Positions 33,808-43,230 of a DNA stretch of 64,000 nt are shown piece after piece (positions within the stretch are counted from its first letter, which is position 1; the number at the start of each line of letters is the position of its first letter). Below the pieces are notes generated by a model. The model searched no databases. It saw only the letters and a program-made list of their open reading frames with translations, and had not been told where the DNA came from. Both the position numbers and the translations under genes were made by a program. Location: NCBI RefSeq assembly GCF_008642355.1, contig NZ_CP029193.1, positions 1,202,001-1,266,000 on the forward strand, in the 5' to 3' direction. This stretch comes from Streptomyces venezuelae. Its GTDB lineage: Bacteria > Actinomycetota > Actinomycetes > Streptomycetales > Streptomycetaceae.

Positions 33808-33866
33808 TTGCGGGCAGCTGCGTGATCCGTTGCGCGTGACGGGGTGGGCGCGGCGATTCGTTGCGT
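33808..33866. promoter_or_regulatory. Phased TTGCG repeats upstream of davA
   Basis: TTGCGG (33808), CTGCGT (33818), TTGCGC (33830) and TTGCGT (33861) all lie on the plus strand, 85-143 bases before the davA start. Spacings of 22 and 31 bases equal about two and three helical turns. The same motif recurs before the permease gene. Confidence 0.5.
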
Positions 33867-33959
33867 CCTCGCATGGGCCCCGGGTGTAAGGGGTGTCCTC
33901 CTGGGGGCGCAGGGCGCGGACGGGGCTCCCCGCCGTGCGGCGGAGGAGGAGTGCGGCCC

Positions 33960-34421
33960 GTGGCCGGACGTGCCGGATGCCCCTTCCGCGAGAACGTGAC
34001 GCCCGAGGACGTGACGTTCACGTTCGACGCTCATCTGGCGGCCGAGGACATCAAGGACCCCTCGAAGGCGACCGGCACCTTCCACTTCGTCCACCTCGAC
34101 GAGCCGGGCGGCGAGGGAGGCTGGGCGAAGGGCCGTATCGACTGCCTGATGACGGGCGGCAAGGTGGCCACGGCGACCGGAGTGATCACCGAGACGAACC
34201 TGCCGGACACCGAGGGCAAGCGGGTCGGCTTCACGGTCGACGACCGGGGGCGGCAGGACCGCGTCGGCTACAGCTGGGCGGCCTACGGAGCCACGCAGGG
34301 CCGGCCCGGCACCCTCGCCAAGTGCGCGAGCTCGGCCCCGTACGAGAAGGTCAGGAAGGGCGCGGGCGACTTCCACGTCGTCCCGTGGCAGGTCCCGTAC
34401 CCGGAGCCGCGGGGCTCCTAG
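33960..34421 (+). CDS. Hypothetical protein
   Basis: The protein has 153 residues from GTG at 33960, nine bases after GGAGGAGGA; an alternative GTG at 33951 lies too close to that site. The sequence GCPFRENVTPEDVTFTFDAH, AKGRIDCLMTGGKVATATGV and GKRVGFTVDDRGRQDRVGYS suggests a beta-barrel-like fold with alternating polar and hydrophobic residues. It has three Cys and no clear signal peptide from this start. I recognise no family beyond Streptomyces hypothetical proteins. It is divergent from davA and convergent with lrp, overlapping the lrp stop by four bases. Confidence 0.6.
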   Translation: MAGRAGCPFRENVTPEDVTFTFDAHLAAEDIKDPSKATGTFHFVHLDEPGGEGGWAKGRIDCLMTGGKVATATGVITETNLPDTEGKRVGFTVDDRGRQDRVGYSWAAYGATQGRPGTLAKCASSAPYEKVRKGAGDFHVVPWQVPYPEPRGS

Positions 34422-34873
34422 GCGGGCGAGCCCGAGGAGAAGCGGCGCATCAGGGGCGAGAGCACGAGCACGGACTTCGTCCGCTCCACGAACGGCTCCC
34501 CCGCGATGCGCTCCAGGACCCGCTCGAAGTGCCGCATGTCCGCGGCGAAGACCTGGACGATCGCGTCCGCGTCACCGGTGACGGTGGACGCGGACGCGAT
34601 TTCCGGGTAGCGCTCCAGGCCCCGCTGGATCGCCTCCGGTGAGGTGTTGCGGCGACAGTAGATCTCGATGAACCCCTCGGTCTCCCAGCCGAGGGCCGCC
34701 GGGTCCACGCGGACCGTGAAGCCGGTGATGGCTCCGGTGGCCCGCAGCCGGTCCACGCGCCGCTTCACGGCGGGCGCGGAGAGTCCGACCAGCTGGCCGA
34801 TGTCGGCGTAGGAGCGGCGGGCGTCCTCGGCGAGGGCGTGCACGATGCGTTCGTCGAGATCGTTCAGTCGCAC
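34418..34873 (-). CDS. Lrp/AsnC family transcriptional regulator
   Basis: The protein has 151 residues. The N-terminal HTH (about 1-60; RLNDLDERIVHALAEDARRS, then YADIGQLVGLSAPAVKRRVD) is followed by the RAM ligand domain (about 70-145; VTGDADAIVQVFAADMRHFE). Members sense amino acids and bind DNA as octamers at helically phased sites. The gene starts 10 bases after the amino-acid permease stop, so the two form one operon. Lysine or a breakdown product is the plausible effector, given davB and davA nearby. The phased TTGCG arrays are candidate binding sites (inference). Confidence 0.92.
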   Translation of the reverse strand: MRLNDLDERIVHALAEDARRSYADIGQLVGLSAPAVKRRVDRLRATGAITGFTVRVDPAALGWETEGFIEIYCRRNTSPEAIQRGLERYPEIASASTVTGDADAIVQVFAADMRHFERVLERIAGEPFVERTKSVLVLSPLMRRFSSGSPA

Positions 34874-34883
34874 GGGGGGTGGA

Positions 34884-36353
34884 TCACTTCTCTGCTGTGG
34901 CCAATCGGGAGCGGCTCATGCCGTACAGGAAGTAGAACACGAGGCCGACGACCATCCAGACACCGAAGACCTTCCAGGTGGCGGAGTCGAGGCTGAACAT
35001 GTTGTACGCGCAGAAGCCGAAGCCGAGCACGGGGAAGAGCCAGCCGAGCGGCACCCGGAAGGTGCGCGGCATGTCGGGGCGGGTCCTGCGCAGGACGATG
35101 ACGGCGATGTTGACCAGACCGAAGGCGAACAGGGTGCCGATGCTGGTGGCGTCGACGAGCTTGCCGAGCGGGATGACGGAGGCGAGGGCTCCGCAGAACA
35201 GCGAGACGATGACGGTGTTCACACGGGGCGTGCCGGTCTTCTTGCTGACCTTGCCGAATGTCTTGGGGACCAGGCCGTCGCGGGACATGGCGAACAGGAC
35301 GCGGGTCTGGCCGTAGAGGACGGTGAGGACGACGGAGGCGATGGAGATGACCGCGCCCGCGGCGAGCAGCGTGCCCCAGAAGCTCTGGCCGCTGACGTCG
35401 TTCATGATCGCGGCGAGCGTGGCCTCGGAGCCCTCGAAGTCCTTCCAGTTCCAGGCGCCGACGGCGACGGCGGCGACCAGGACGTAGAGGGCGGTGACGA
35501 TGACCAGCGACAGCATGATGGCGCGGGGCAGGTCGCGCTGCGGGTTCTTCGCCTCCTCACCGGCGGTGGAGGCGGCGTCGAAACCGATGTAGGAGAAGAA
35601 GAGGCTCGCGGCGGCGGCGCTGACGCCGGCCGTGCCGAGCGGCATGAAGTCCGCGTAGTTGCCGGACTTGAAGCCCATGAAGCCGATGGTGCAGAAGAGC
35701 ACGAGGGCGGCGATCTTCACGACGACCATGATCGTGTTGGCGGTCGCCGACTCCTTGGCGCCGCCGAGCAGGAACACCATGGCGAGCAGCACGACGAGCA
35801 GGCCGGGCAGGTTCATGATCGCGCCGTCGGCCTCGCCGGGCGCCGCGGAGAGCGCGTCGGGGATGGTGACGCCGATGGTCCCGTCGAGGAGCTCGTTGAG
35901 GTACTCGCCCCAGCCGACCGCGACCGCGGCGACCGAGACGCCGTACTCCAGGACCAGGCACCAGCCGCAGACCCAGGCGACGAGTTCACCCATCGTTGCG
36001 TACGCGTACGAGTACGAGGAACCGGCCACCGGGATGGACCCGGCCAGCTCCGCGTAGGACAGCGCGGAGAAGAGCGCGGTGAGTCCGGCGATCACGAAGG
36101 AGATGGTGACGGCCGGGCCGGCCTTGGGGACGCTCTCGCCGAGGACGACGAAGATGCCGGTGCCGAGCGTGGCACCAATGCTGATCATGGTCAGCTGCCA
36201 CATGCCGAGGGAGCGGCGCAGCGTGCCTCCGTCACCCTGGCCACCCTCCTCGACCAGGCGTTCCACCGGCTTGCGGCGCATGAGTCGGCCGGCGAGGCCA
36301 GGGGCGCCCGAGGGGCTTGGGCGGTTCTGCGGGGGTGCGCCTTGGTCGAGCAC
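34884..36353 (-). CDS. APC family amino-acid permease, CAT type
   Basis: The protein has 489 residues from GTG at 36353, with AAGGAG seven bases upstream. About fourteen hydrophobic segments are visible. The APC motif in helix 1, SIGATLGTGIFVVLGES, and FFSYIGFDAASTAGEEAKNP in helix 6 belong to the cationic amino-acid transporter (CAT, YfnA-like) branch. The N-terminus KPVERLVEEGGQGDGGTLRR is typical for this branch. The likely role is proton-coupled uptake of lysine or another amino acid, supplying davB; the exact substrate is inferred from the neighbourhood. Confidence 0.88.
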   Translation of the reverse strand: MLDQGAPPQNRPSPSGAPGLAGRLMRRKPVERLVEEGGQGDGGTLRRSLGMWQLTMISIGATLGTGIFVVLGESVPKAGPAVTISFVIAGLTALFSALSYAELAGSIPVAGSSYSYAYATMGELVAWVCGWCLVLEYGVSVAAVAVGWGEYLNELLDGTIGVTIPDALSAAPGEADGAIMNLPGLLVVLLAMVFLLGGAKESATANTIMVVVKIAALVLFCTIGFMGFKSGNYADFMPLGTAGVSAAAASLFFSYIGFDAASTAGEEAKNPQRDLPRAIMLSLVIVTALYVLVAAVAVGAWNWKDFEGSEATLAAIMNDVSGQSFWGTLLAAGAVISIASVVLTVLYGQTRVLFAMSRDGLVPKTFGKVSKKTGTPRVNTVIVSLFCGALASVIPLGKLVDATSIGTLFAFGLVNIAVIVLRRTRPDMPRTFRVPLGWLFPVLGFGFCAYNMFSLDSATWKVFGVWMVVGLVFYFLYGMSRSRLATAEK

Positions 36354-36504
36354 GCGCTGGCTCCTTCATCGCTGCCGGTCAGGGCGGCGAGGACCCGCGG
36401 CACCCGCGCTTGGCGACGGGAACCACCGAGCAGGCAGTCCCCGCCACACCACGTTCAGCGCCTGACTCTAGAGTCCATGGCTTCCCGACCGTAATGCAGC
36501 AACC

Positions 36505-36582
36505 TTGCGTACCGCCGAATGATCATTGCGCACTTCCGTCATATGCGTCTCTTCGTTGCGCGGTCCGTTTCGTCCGTTGCGT
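36505..36582. promoter_or_regulatory. Phased TTGCG repeats upstream of the permease-lrp operon
   Basis: TTGCGT (36505), TTGCGC (36526), ATGCGT (36543), TTGCGC (36556) and TTGCGT (36577) are on one strand. The spacings 36505-36526 and 36556-36577 are both 21 bases, and 36526-36556 is 30, close to two and three turns. They lie 152-230 bases before the GTG of the permease. Confidence 0.5.
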
Positions 36583-36605
36583 TCCGGCCCTGGACAGAGG
36601 AACGA

Positions 36606-36640
36606 CGAAGGCCCCCGCGGACGCACCGCGGGGGCCTTCG
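36606..36640 (-). terminator. Terminator after guaB1
   Basis: CGAAGGCCCCCGCGG (36606-36620) and CCGCGGGGGCCTTCG (36626-36640) form a perfect 15-bp stem with a 5-base loop, 16 bases beyond the guaB1 stop. Confidence 0.88.
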
Positions 36641-36655
36641 TGCAGGTCAGAAGGG

Positions 36656-38164
<1,509 letters not shown>

Positions 38165-38190
38165 TCATTGTCCCATGCCGCCGGGGTTGT

Positions 38191-38217
38191 GCCGCCTGGG
38201 ACGATCACCCAGGCGGC
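38191..38217. terminator. Terminator after the barstar gene
   Basis: GCCGCCTGGG (38191-38200) and CCCAGGCGGC (38208-38217) form a perfect 10-bp stem with a 7-base loop, between the barstar stop and the guaB1 leader. Confidence 0.65.
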
Positions 38218-38272
38218 CCGGTGGGGCCCTGGTCCGATCGTCCAAGAGCCACCCTGAAACGGAACAGATGGT

Positions 38273-38677
38273 TCAGCTGCCGCCACGCTCCGTGTCGGCG
38301 CCGTCGGCGGGACCGAGCGCGAGCACGATCTCGAGCCCGCCCTCCGTCGCCCCCCGCCAGTGCTCGACGGCCCCCGAGAACACTTCCTGGGCGATCCGCC
38401 ACTCCCCCGGCGCCGCATCGGCGTACTCCTGCCATCCGGATACGACGAGCAGCCTCCCGCGCGCGGGGGGCTGCCACGACAGATCGGTGAGGCAGTCGGC
38501 CAGCGCGTCCCAGTTGCGCCCGAACCAGTCGGGCAGGCCGAGCCCGCGGGCGCAGCGCTCCATGAAGGCGGCCTTGTCCGTCACTCCCGCGAGGGAGAGC
38601 GCCGTGGTGGCCCAGCCCGCGCCGCGCGCGGCCTCCAGCACGGGCGCGAACGGTTCCCCGCCTACGTCGTGGGTCAT
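38273..38677 (-). CDS. Barstar family RNase inhibitor
   Basis: The protein has 134 residues. The barstar signature is clear in CARGLGLPDWFGRNWDALAD followed by CLTDL, the helix 2 region that plugs the barnase active site with an Asp. The start overlaps the stop of the RNase gene by ATGA, giving tight coupling of toxin and inhibitor. No signal peptide is present, so it acts in the cytosol and should neutralise RNase that is not exported. The N-terminal 20 residues are longer than in Bacillus barstar (89 residues), and the C-terminus has a Gly/Asp-rich tail. Confidence 0.9.
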   Translation of the reverse strand: MTHDVGGEPFAPVLEAARGAGWATTALSLAGVTDKAAFMERCARGLGLPDWFGRNWDALADCLTDLSWQPPARGRLLVVSGWQEYADAAPGEWRIAQEVFSGAVEHWRGATEGGLEIVLALGPADGADTERGGS

Positions 38678-39069
38678 TGCCTCAGCACCGCCTTGAAGGA
38701 CGCGTAGTGATCGTCGGTGTAGTAGACCTCGTCGTGGCTGCCGGTGACGATCCGCCGGGCCCCGCGGTCCCGCTCGCCGGGCGTACGGACGGTGTACTCG
38801 TGGTAATAGCCACGCTTCCGCTCCGGCAGCTCACGCTCGTAGTTGCCGAAGACGGTGCCGTCCTTCGGGTACGGGAAGGGGCCGCCGTGGTCGATGAGGC
38901 GCAATGTCTCCCGCGCCTCGGCGGGCAGCCGGTCGTCCCGCACAGTGGCCATGCCGCGGGCCCAGTCGGGGACGTCCCGGTCACCGCCCCCGGACGAGCA
39001 TCCGGCGACGAAAACCGCAAGACAGACGAGCAGAGCCCCCACGACGCGGGGAACAAACCGGTGCACCAT
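38674..39069 (-). CDS. RNase Sa/barnase-type ribonuclease lipoprotein
   Basis: The protein has 131 residues from ATG at 39069. A signal peptide ends in the lipobox VAGC with C24 as lipid anchor. The remainder follows secreted guanyl-specific RNase Sa: GGPFPYPKDGTVFGNYE, YYHEYTVRTPG and DDHYASF. The catalytic residues correspond: E91, R106 and H121 for E54, R69 and H85. The two Cys that form the RNase Sa disulfide are absent, so the lipid-linked C24 is the only Cys of the mature protein. It would cleave RNA after guanosine at the outer membrane face. It is co-translated with barstar. Confidence 0.88.
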   Translation of the reverse strand: MVHRFVPRVVGALLVCLAVFVAGCSSGGGDRDVPDWARGMATVRDDRLPAEARETLRLIDHGGPFPYPKDGTVFGNYERELPERKRGYYHEYTVRTPGERDRGARRIVTGSHDEVYYTDDHYASFKAVLRQ

Positions 39070-39166
39070 GCGTCCGACCTTGCCACGGCGCCCCTTCAGG
39101 GGCGCGGGCAGCGACATGTGCGGCTCCGCCGCGTGGGCGCGAAAACCCCCCACGACCCGCAGACGC

Positions 39167-40195
39167 TCAGCTACCGTCCGGATCCGCCCGATTGAGCGCA
39201 GGCCGAGGCGCAGCGCCGGCAACAAGAAGCTGATCAGCCGCAGCCGTGTCCGTCACAAGGCTGGTGACAAGCCCGGACCGCAGCACCGCGTCGATCGCGG
39301 CAGCCTTCCGCTGCCCGCCGGCAATGGCGACAACTTCAGGAATCCGTCGGAGCCGGTCCGCTTCGACGGTGATGCACCGCTCCCCGAGGTCCCGCCCGAC
39401 CCGACGCCCCTCGGCGTCGAACAGATGGGCAGACATCTCCGCGGCCACTCCCAGCGACGCGTAATGCGCCCGCTCCTCGTCGCTGAGCATGTCGTGGACG
39501 GTGGAGATCCCCGGCTCCCAGGAGCCGATGGACACGCAGGCGACCGTGACCTTGTCGAAGTACTCGAAGGCGCGGGCGATGCCGGTCTGGTTGCGCAGCG
39601 CCGCCGCGGTCGCGGGGTCGGGCAGCAGCATCGGCGCGTAGATGGGGTGCGCCTCGCCGCCGGACACCTGGGCGGCGCGACGGACGGCCTCGACGGAGCC
39701 GCGCTCCGCGGTCCCGGCGTCGTACACCCCCGTCAGCTGCACGACCGTGCACGGCGGCAGCTGGTCGAGCGCGGCCGCCATGTGGATCGTGGAGCGGCCC
39801 CAGGCCAGGCCGAGGACGTCGCCCTCGTTGACCAGCTCGCCGAGGAGGTCCGCCGCGACCTCGCCGAGGTTCTCGGGGTCGGGCGAGTCCTCGATCTCGT
39901 CGGTCGGCGCCGGGGACTCCACGACGACGGCGTGCCGCAGGCCGTAGCGGGCGCGCAGCGCGTCCGAGCGCTCCGCGTCCAGCTCGGCGGGCACGCGGAT
40001 CTCGATGCGCACGAGATCACGCTCCAGGGCGGTCTCCAGGACCCGGGCCACCTTGAAGCGGCTGACGCCGAACTCCTCGGCGATCTGGATCTTGGACTTG
40101 CCCTCGAGGTAGAAGCGGCGGGCCATGGCCGCCGCCTGCACCAGCTCCGCGGGTCCCATCCGCATGGCTGACCGACCCGCCGACATGGCCGACAC
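39167..40195 (-). CDS. SorC/DeoR-type sugar-binding transcriptional regulator
   Basis: From GTG at 40195 the protein has 342 residues; GAGGAG precedes this start, while a GTG at 40219 lies upstream of that site. The HTH is at about residues 25-47 (KSKIQIAEEFGVSRFKVARV). The effector domain (about 70-335) shows the sugar-phosphate-isomerase-like motif LGLAWGRSTIHMAAALDQLP and a C-terminal VTDTAAADQLL loop, as in SorC regulators. These respond to phosphorylated sugars. It lies 102 bases downstream of rpe on the same strand, so a pentose phosphate is a possible signal, by inference only. Confidence 0.9.
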   Translation of the reverse strand: MSAMSAGRSAMRMGPAELVQAAAMARRFYLEGKSKIQIAEEFGVSRFKVARVLETALERDLVRIEIRVPAELDAERSDALRARYGLRHAVVVESPAPTDEIEDSPDPENLGEVAADLLGELVNEGDVLGLAWGRSTIHMAAALDQLPPCTVVQLTGVYDAGTAERGSVEAVRRAAQVSGGEAHPIYAPMLLPDPATAAALRNQTGIARAFEYFDKVTVACVSIGSWEPGISTVHDMLSDEERAHYASLGVAAEMSAHLFDAEGRRVGRDLGERCITVEADRLRRIPEVVAIAGGQRKAAAIDAVLRSGLVTSLVTDTAAADQLLVAGAAPRPALNRADPDGS

Positions 40196-40297
40196 GGCGC
40201 TCTCCTCACTGCTGTTCACAAACTGGATTCGCCGTTCATCCTTGCAGATCCGGCCTGGTCGATCAGCCCTGGCGGACTGCGTTCACGTTCCCGTGGC

Positions 40298-40984
40298 TCA
40301 GTGGTCGCACGCCCAGCTGCTTGACGCGGTCTTTGCCTCGGCTTGGGTGCGCAATGAACGTACCGCGTCCGCGGGATCCTTGGCGCCGTAGACGGCGGAG
40401 CCGGCGACGAAGACATCGGCCCCGGCCTCGGCGCAGCGCTCGATGGTCTCTGCCGAGACCCCGCCGTCGACCTGCAGCCACATCTCCAGGCCGTGCTTGG
40501 CGATCAGCTCACGGGTGCGGCGGATCTTGGGCAGCATGATGTCGAGGAACGCCTGGCCGCCGAAGCCGGGCTCCACCGTCATGATGAGCAGCATGTCGAG
40601 CTCGGGGAGCAGGTCCTCGAACGGCTCGATGGGGGTCGCGGGCTTCAGCGCCATCGAGGCGCGGGCGCCCTTGGCACGGATCTCGCGCGCGAGCCGGACC
40701 GGCGCGGCGGCGGCCTCCGCGTGGAAGGTGACGGATCCGGCGCCCGCCTCGACGTACTGCGGGGCCCAGCGATCGGGGTCCTCGATCATCAGGTGGCAGT
40801 CCAGAGGCGTGTCCGTCGCACGGGCCAGGGACTCTACGACCGGCACCCCGAGGGTGAGATTCGGGACGAAGTGGTTGTCCATCACGTCGACGTGGAGCCA
40901 GTCGGCGCCCTCGACGGCCTTTGCCTCCTCGGCAAGACGGGCGAAGTCCGCGGACAGGATGCTGGGGTTGATCTGCACGGCCAT
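40298..40984 (-). CDS. rpe: Ribulose-phosphate 3-epimerase
   Basis: The protein has 228 residues. It interconverts ribulose 5-phosphate and xylulose 5-phosphate in the pentose phosphate pathway. The family signatures [32 protein letters not shown] and [12 protein letters not shown] are complete, with the metal-binding His and Asp residues. The C-terminal extension after [20 protein letters not shown] has an unusual Ser/Cys-rich end ([10 protein letters not shown]). It supplies or drains the same ribulose 5-phosphate pool used by RibBA. The ATG at 40984 has a weak GGGG site. Confidence 0.95.
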   Translation of the reverse strand: MAVQINPSILSADFARLAEEAKAVEGADWLHVDVMDNHFVPNLTLGVPVVESLARATDTPLDCHLMIEDPDRWAPQYVEAGAGSVTFHAEAAAAPVRLAREIRAKGARASMALKPATPIEPFEDLLPELDMLLIMTVEPGFGGQAFLDIMLPKIRRTRELIAKHGLEMWLQVDGGVSAETIERCAEAGADVFVAGSAVYGAKDPADAVRSLRTQAEAKTASSSWACDH

Positions 40985-41118
40985 GCCCCAAGCCTGCCAT
41001 GCCCGGCGCGCGTTGCTGACCGCAGTCCACCGCATGGGCACAGCGGCTCCCGCGACCGCGTGCCGAGTGCCATGCTGGACGGTCCAGCGGCACCGCGCAC
41101 GGCGAGCGGGGGGAAGCC

Positions 41119-43230
41119 ATGGCGGAGGAATGGCGGCGGGAGCGGCGCGGCGTCGCGTGGCTGGTGTGCGGGCGGCGCACCAAGTGGCTGGTGGTGCTGT
41201 TCTGGCTGGTGGTGATCATCGTCGCGGCGCCCCTGGCCCAGAAGCTCACCGACGCCCAGGAGAACGACGCGGAGTCATGGCTGCCCGGCTCCGCCGAATC
41301 GACCCAAGTCCTGGACATCTCGGCCGAGTTCAGGCCCGAGGTGGTCCCCGCGATCATCGTGTACGCCCGCGAAGGCGGCCTCACCGCGGCGGACCGCGTA
41401 CAGATCGCGCAGGACGTCCGCCAGGCCAAGGAGTTGCGCGTCCACGGCATCCGCGGCGCCGAGACCCGCGGTCCTCTGTACGACGAGAAGGCGGGCCCGG
41501 AGGCGGCCCAGGTGTACGTCCCGATCACCATGGACGCCGAGAGCTGGGAGCGCATCGGCCCCGCCGTCGACAGCATCCGGGAGCGGGTCGGGGACGGCGG
41601 CGACGGCTTGGCCGTGCACATCACCGGACCCGGCGGCACGGGCGCGGACTCGGCCGAGGCCTTCGAGGGCATCGACTCGACGCTGCTGCTCGCGGCGGCC
41701 GGCATCGTGATCGTCATCCTCCTGTTCACCTACCGCAGCCCGACCCTGCTGCTCGCCCCGCTGCTCTCCGTGATCACCGCGTTGTTCACCGCCCAGGCCT
41801 TCATCTACCTCCTCGCGGAGCACGCGGACCTGACGGTCAACGGGCAGAGCGCGGGCATTCTGACGGTCCTCGTCTTCGGCGCGGGGACCGACTACGCGCT
41901 CCTCCTGGTCGCTCGCTATCGCGAAGAACTGCGCCGCCACGAGGACCGTCACGAGGCGATGGCCCTCGCCCTGCACCGGGCGGGCCCCGCGGTCCTCGCG
42001 TCGGGCGCGACGGTCGTCCTGAGCATGCTCGTGCTGCTGGCCGCCGAGATGAACTCGACGAGCGGCCTCGGCCCGGTCGCCGCGATCGGCGTCACCGTGG
42101 GGCTCCTGGCGATGCTGTCGCTCTTCCCCGCCCTCCTCGTCATCTTCGGCCGGTGGTTCTTCTGGCCGCTGATCCCGCACGTCGGCTCCCCCGAGCCGAC
42201 CGAACGCGGCCTGTGGGCGCGCACGGGCCGCCGCATCGACCGCCGCCCGCGGCTGATCTGGGGCGTCACGGCGGCGGCCCTCGCCCTGCTCTCGCTCGGA
42301 CTCCTGCAGTTGCGGGCCGAGGGCCTCAGCAACGCGGACGCGTTCACCGACAAGCCGGACTCGATCACCGGCCAGGAGGTGCTCGCCCGGCACTTCCCCG
42401 CGGGCTCCGGCGATCCGCTGGTGATCGTGGCCGGCCAGGCACAGGACGACGCCGTGGCCCGCGCCGTACGGGACACCCGTGGCGTGGTGCCCGCGAGTGT
42501 CGCTCGGCCGCCGGGGACGAAGGCCGAGCACGACGGCAAGGTGCTGTTCGAGGCGACGCTGACCGACCCGTCGGACAGCGCGGCCGCGAAACGGACGGTG
42601 GAGCGGGTGCGCGACGCCGTCCACGCCGTGCCCGGCGCGGACGCGCGGGTGGGCGGCGGCACGGCGGCCCTTCTCGACATGGACCGCGCCACGGCCCACG
42701 ACAACAAACTGATCATCCCCCTGGTGCTGGCCGTGGTCCTGCTGATCCTCGCCGTGCTGCTGCGCGCGGTGGTGGCCCCGCTGCTCCTCATCGCGACGGT
42801 GGTCCTGTCCTTCGCGACGGCCCTCGGCCTCAGCGCGCTGGCCTTCCGCCACCTCTTCGACTACGCGGGCGAGCCCACGGACTTCCCGCTCTTCGTCTTC
42901 GTGTTCCTGGTGGCGCTCGGCATCGACTACAACATCTTCCTGTCCACCCGCATCCGTGAGGAGGCGGGCCGCCAGGGAACGCGCGCGGGCGTCCTGACCG
43001 GTCTCGCCGCGACCGGCGCGGTGATCACGTCGGCGGGCCTTGTCCTCGCGGGCACGTTCGCCGCACTCGGCACGCTCCCGATGGTGGCGTTCGCCGAGAT
43101 CGGCTTCGCGGTGGCGCTCGGCGTCCTGCTGGACACCTTCGTCGTACGTTCGGTCCTGGTGACGGCACTGTTCCTGGACGTCGGCCCGAAGGTGTGGTGG
43201 CCGCATCCACTGGCACGCCGTGGTGACTAG
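41119..43230 (+). CDS. MMPL family RND transporter
   Basis: The protein has 703 residues. Two repeats each hold one hydrophobic segment, a large exported loop and five further segments; the repeats are at about 20-350 and 365-690. The conserved proton-relay type motifs are seen as [18 protein letters not shown] and [17 protein letters not shown]. In mycobacteria MmpL proteins export lipids; in Streptomyces most are uncharacterised and some export natural products. It is divergent from rpe and convergent with an MFS gene. GGGGGGAAG precedes the ATG. The substrate cannot be inferred here. Confidence 0.92.
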   Translation: MAEEWRRERRGVAWLVCGRRTKWLVVLFWLVVIIVAAPLAQKLTDAQENDAESWLPGSAESTQVLDISAEFRPEVVPAIIVYAREGGLTAADRVQIAQDVRQAKELRVHGIRGAETRGPLYDEKAGPEAAQVYVPITMDAESWERIGPAVDSIRERVGDGGDGLAVHITGPGGTGADSAEAFEGIDSTLLLAAAGIVIVILLFTYRSPTLLLAPLLSVITALFTAQAFIYLLAEHADLTVNGQSAGILTVLVFGAGTDYALLLVARYREELRRHEDRHEAMALALHRAGPAVLASGATVVLSMLVLLAAEMNSTSGLGPVAAIGVTVGLLAMLSLFPALLVIFGRWFFWPLIPHVGSPEPTERGLWARTGRRIDRRPRLIWGVTAAALALLSLGLLQLRAEGLSNADAFTDKPDSITGQEVLARHFPAGSGDPLVIVAGQAQDDAVARAVRDTRGVVPASVARPPGTKAEHDGKVLFEATLTDPSDSAAAKRTVERVRDAVHAVPGADARVGGGTAALLDMDRATAHDNKLIIPLVLAVVLLILAVLLRAVVAPLLLIATVVLSFATALGLSALAFRHLFDYAGEPTDFPLFVFVFLVALGIDYNIFLSTRIREEAGRQGTRAGVLTGLAATGAVITSAGLVLAGTFAALGTLPMVAFAEIGFAVALGVLLDTFVVRSVLVTALFLDVGPKVWWPHPLARRGD

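Larger units (their letters stand above)
36354..36655. other. 302-base region between permease and guaB1
   Basis: It holds the permease leader, five TTGCG-type repeats (36505-36582) and the terminator of guaB1 (36606-36640). Nothing else is visible. Confidence 0.7.

Noticed and set aside
36354..36655. Possible lysine (L-box) riboswitch before the permease
   Set aside because: No L-box core is visible; the repeats look like protein-binding DNA sites.
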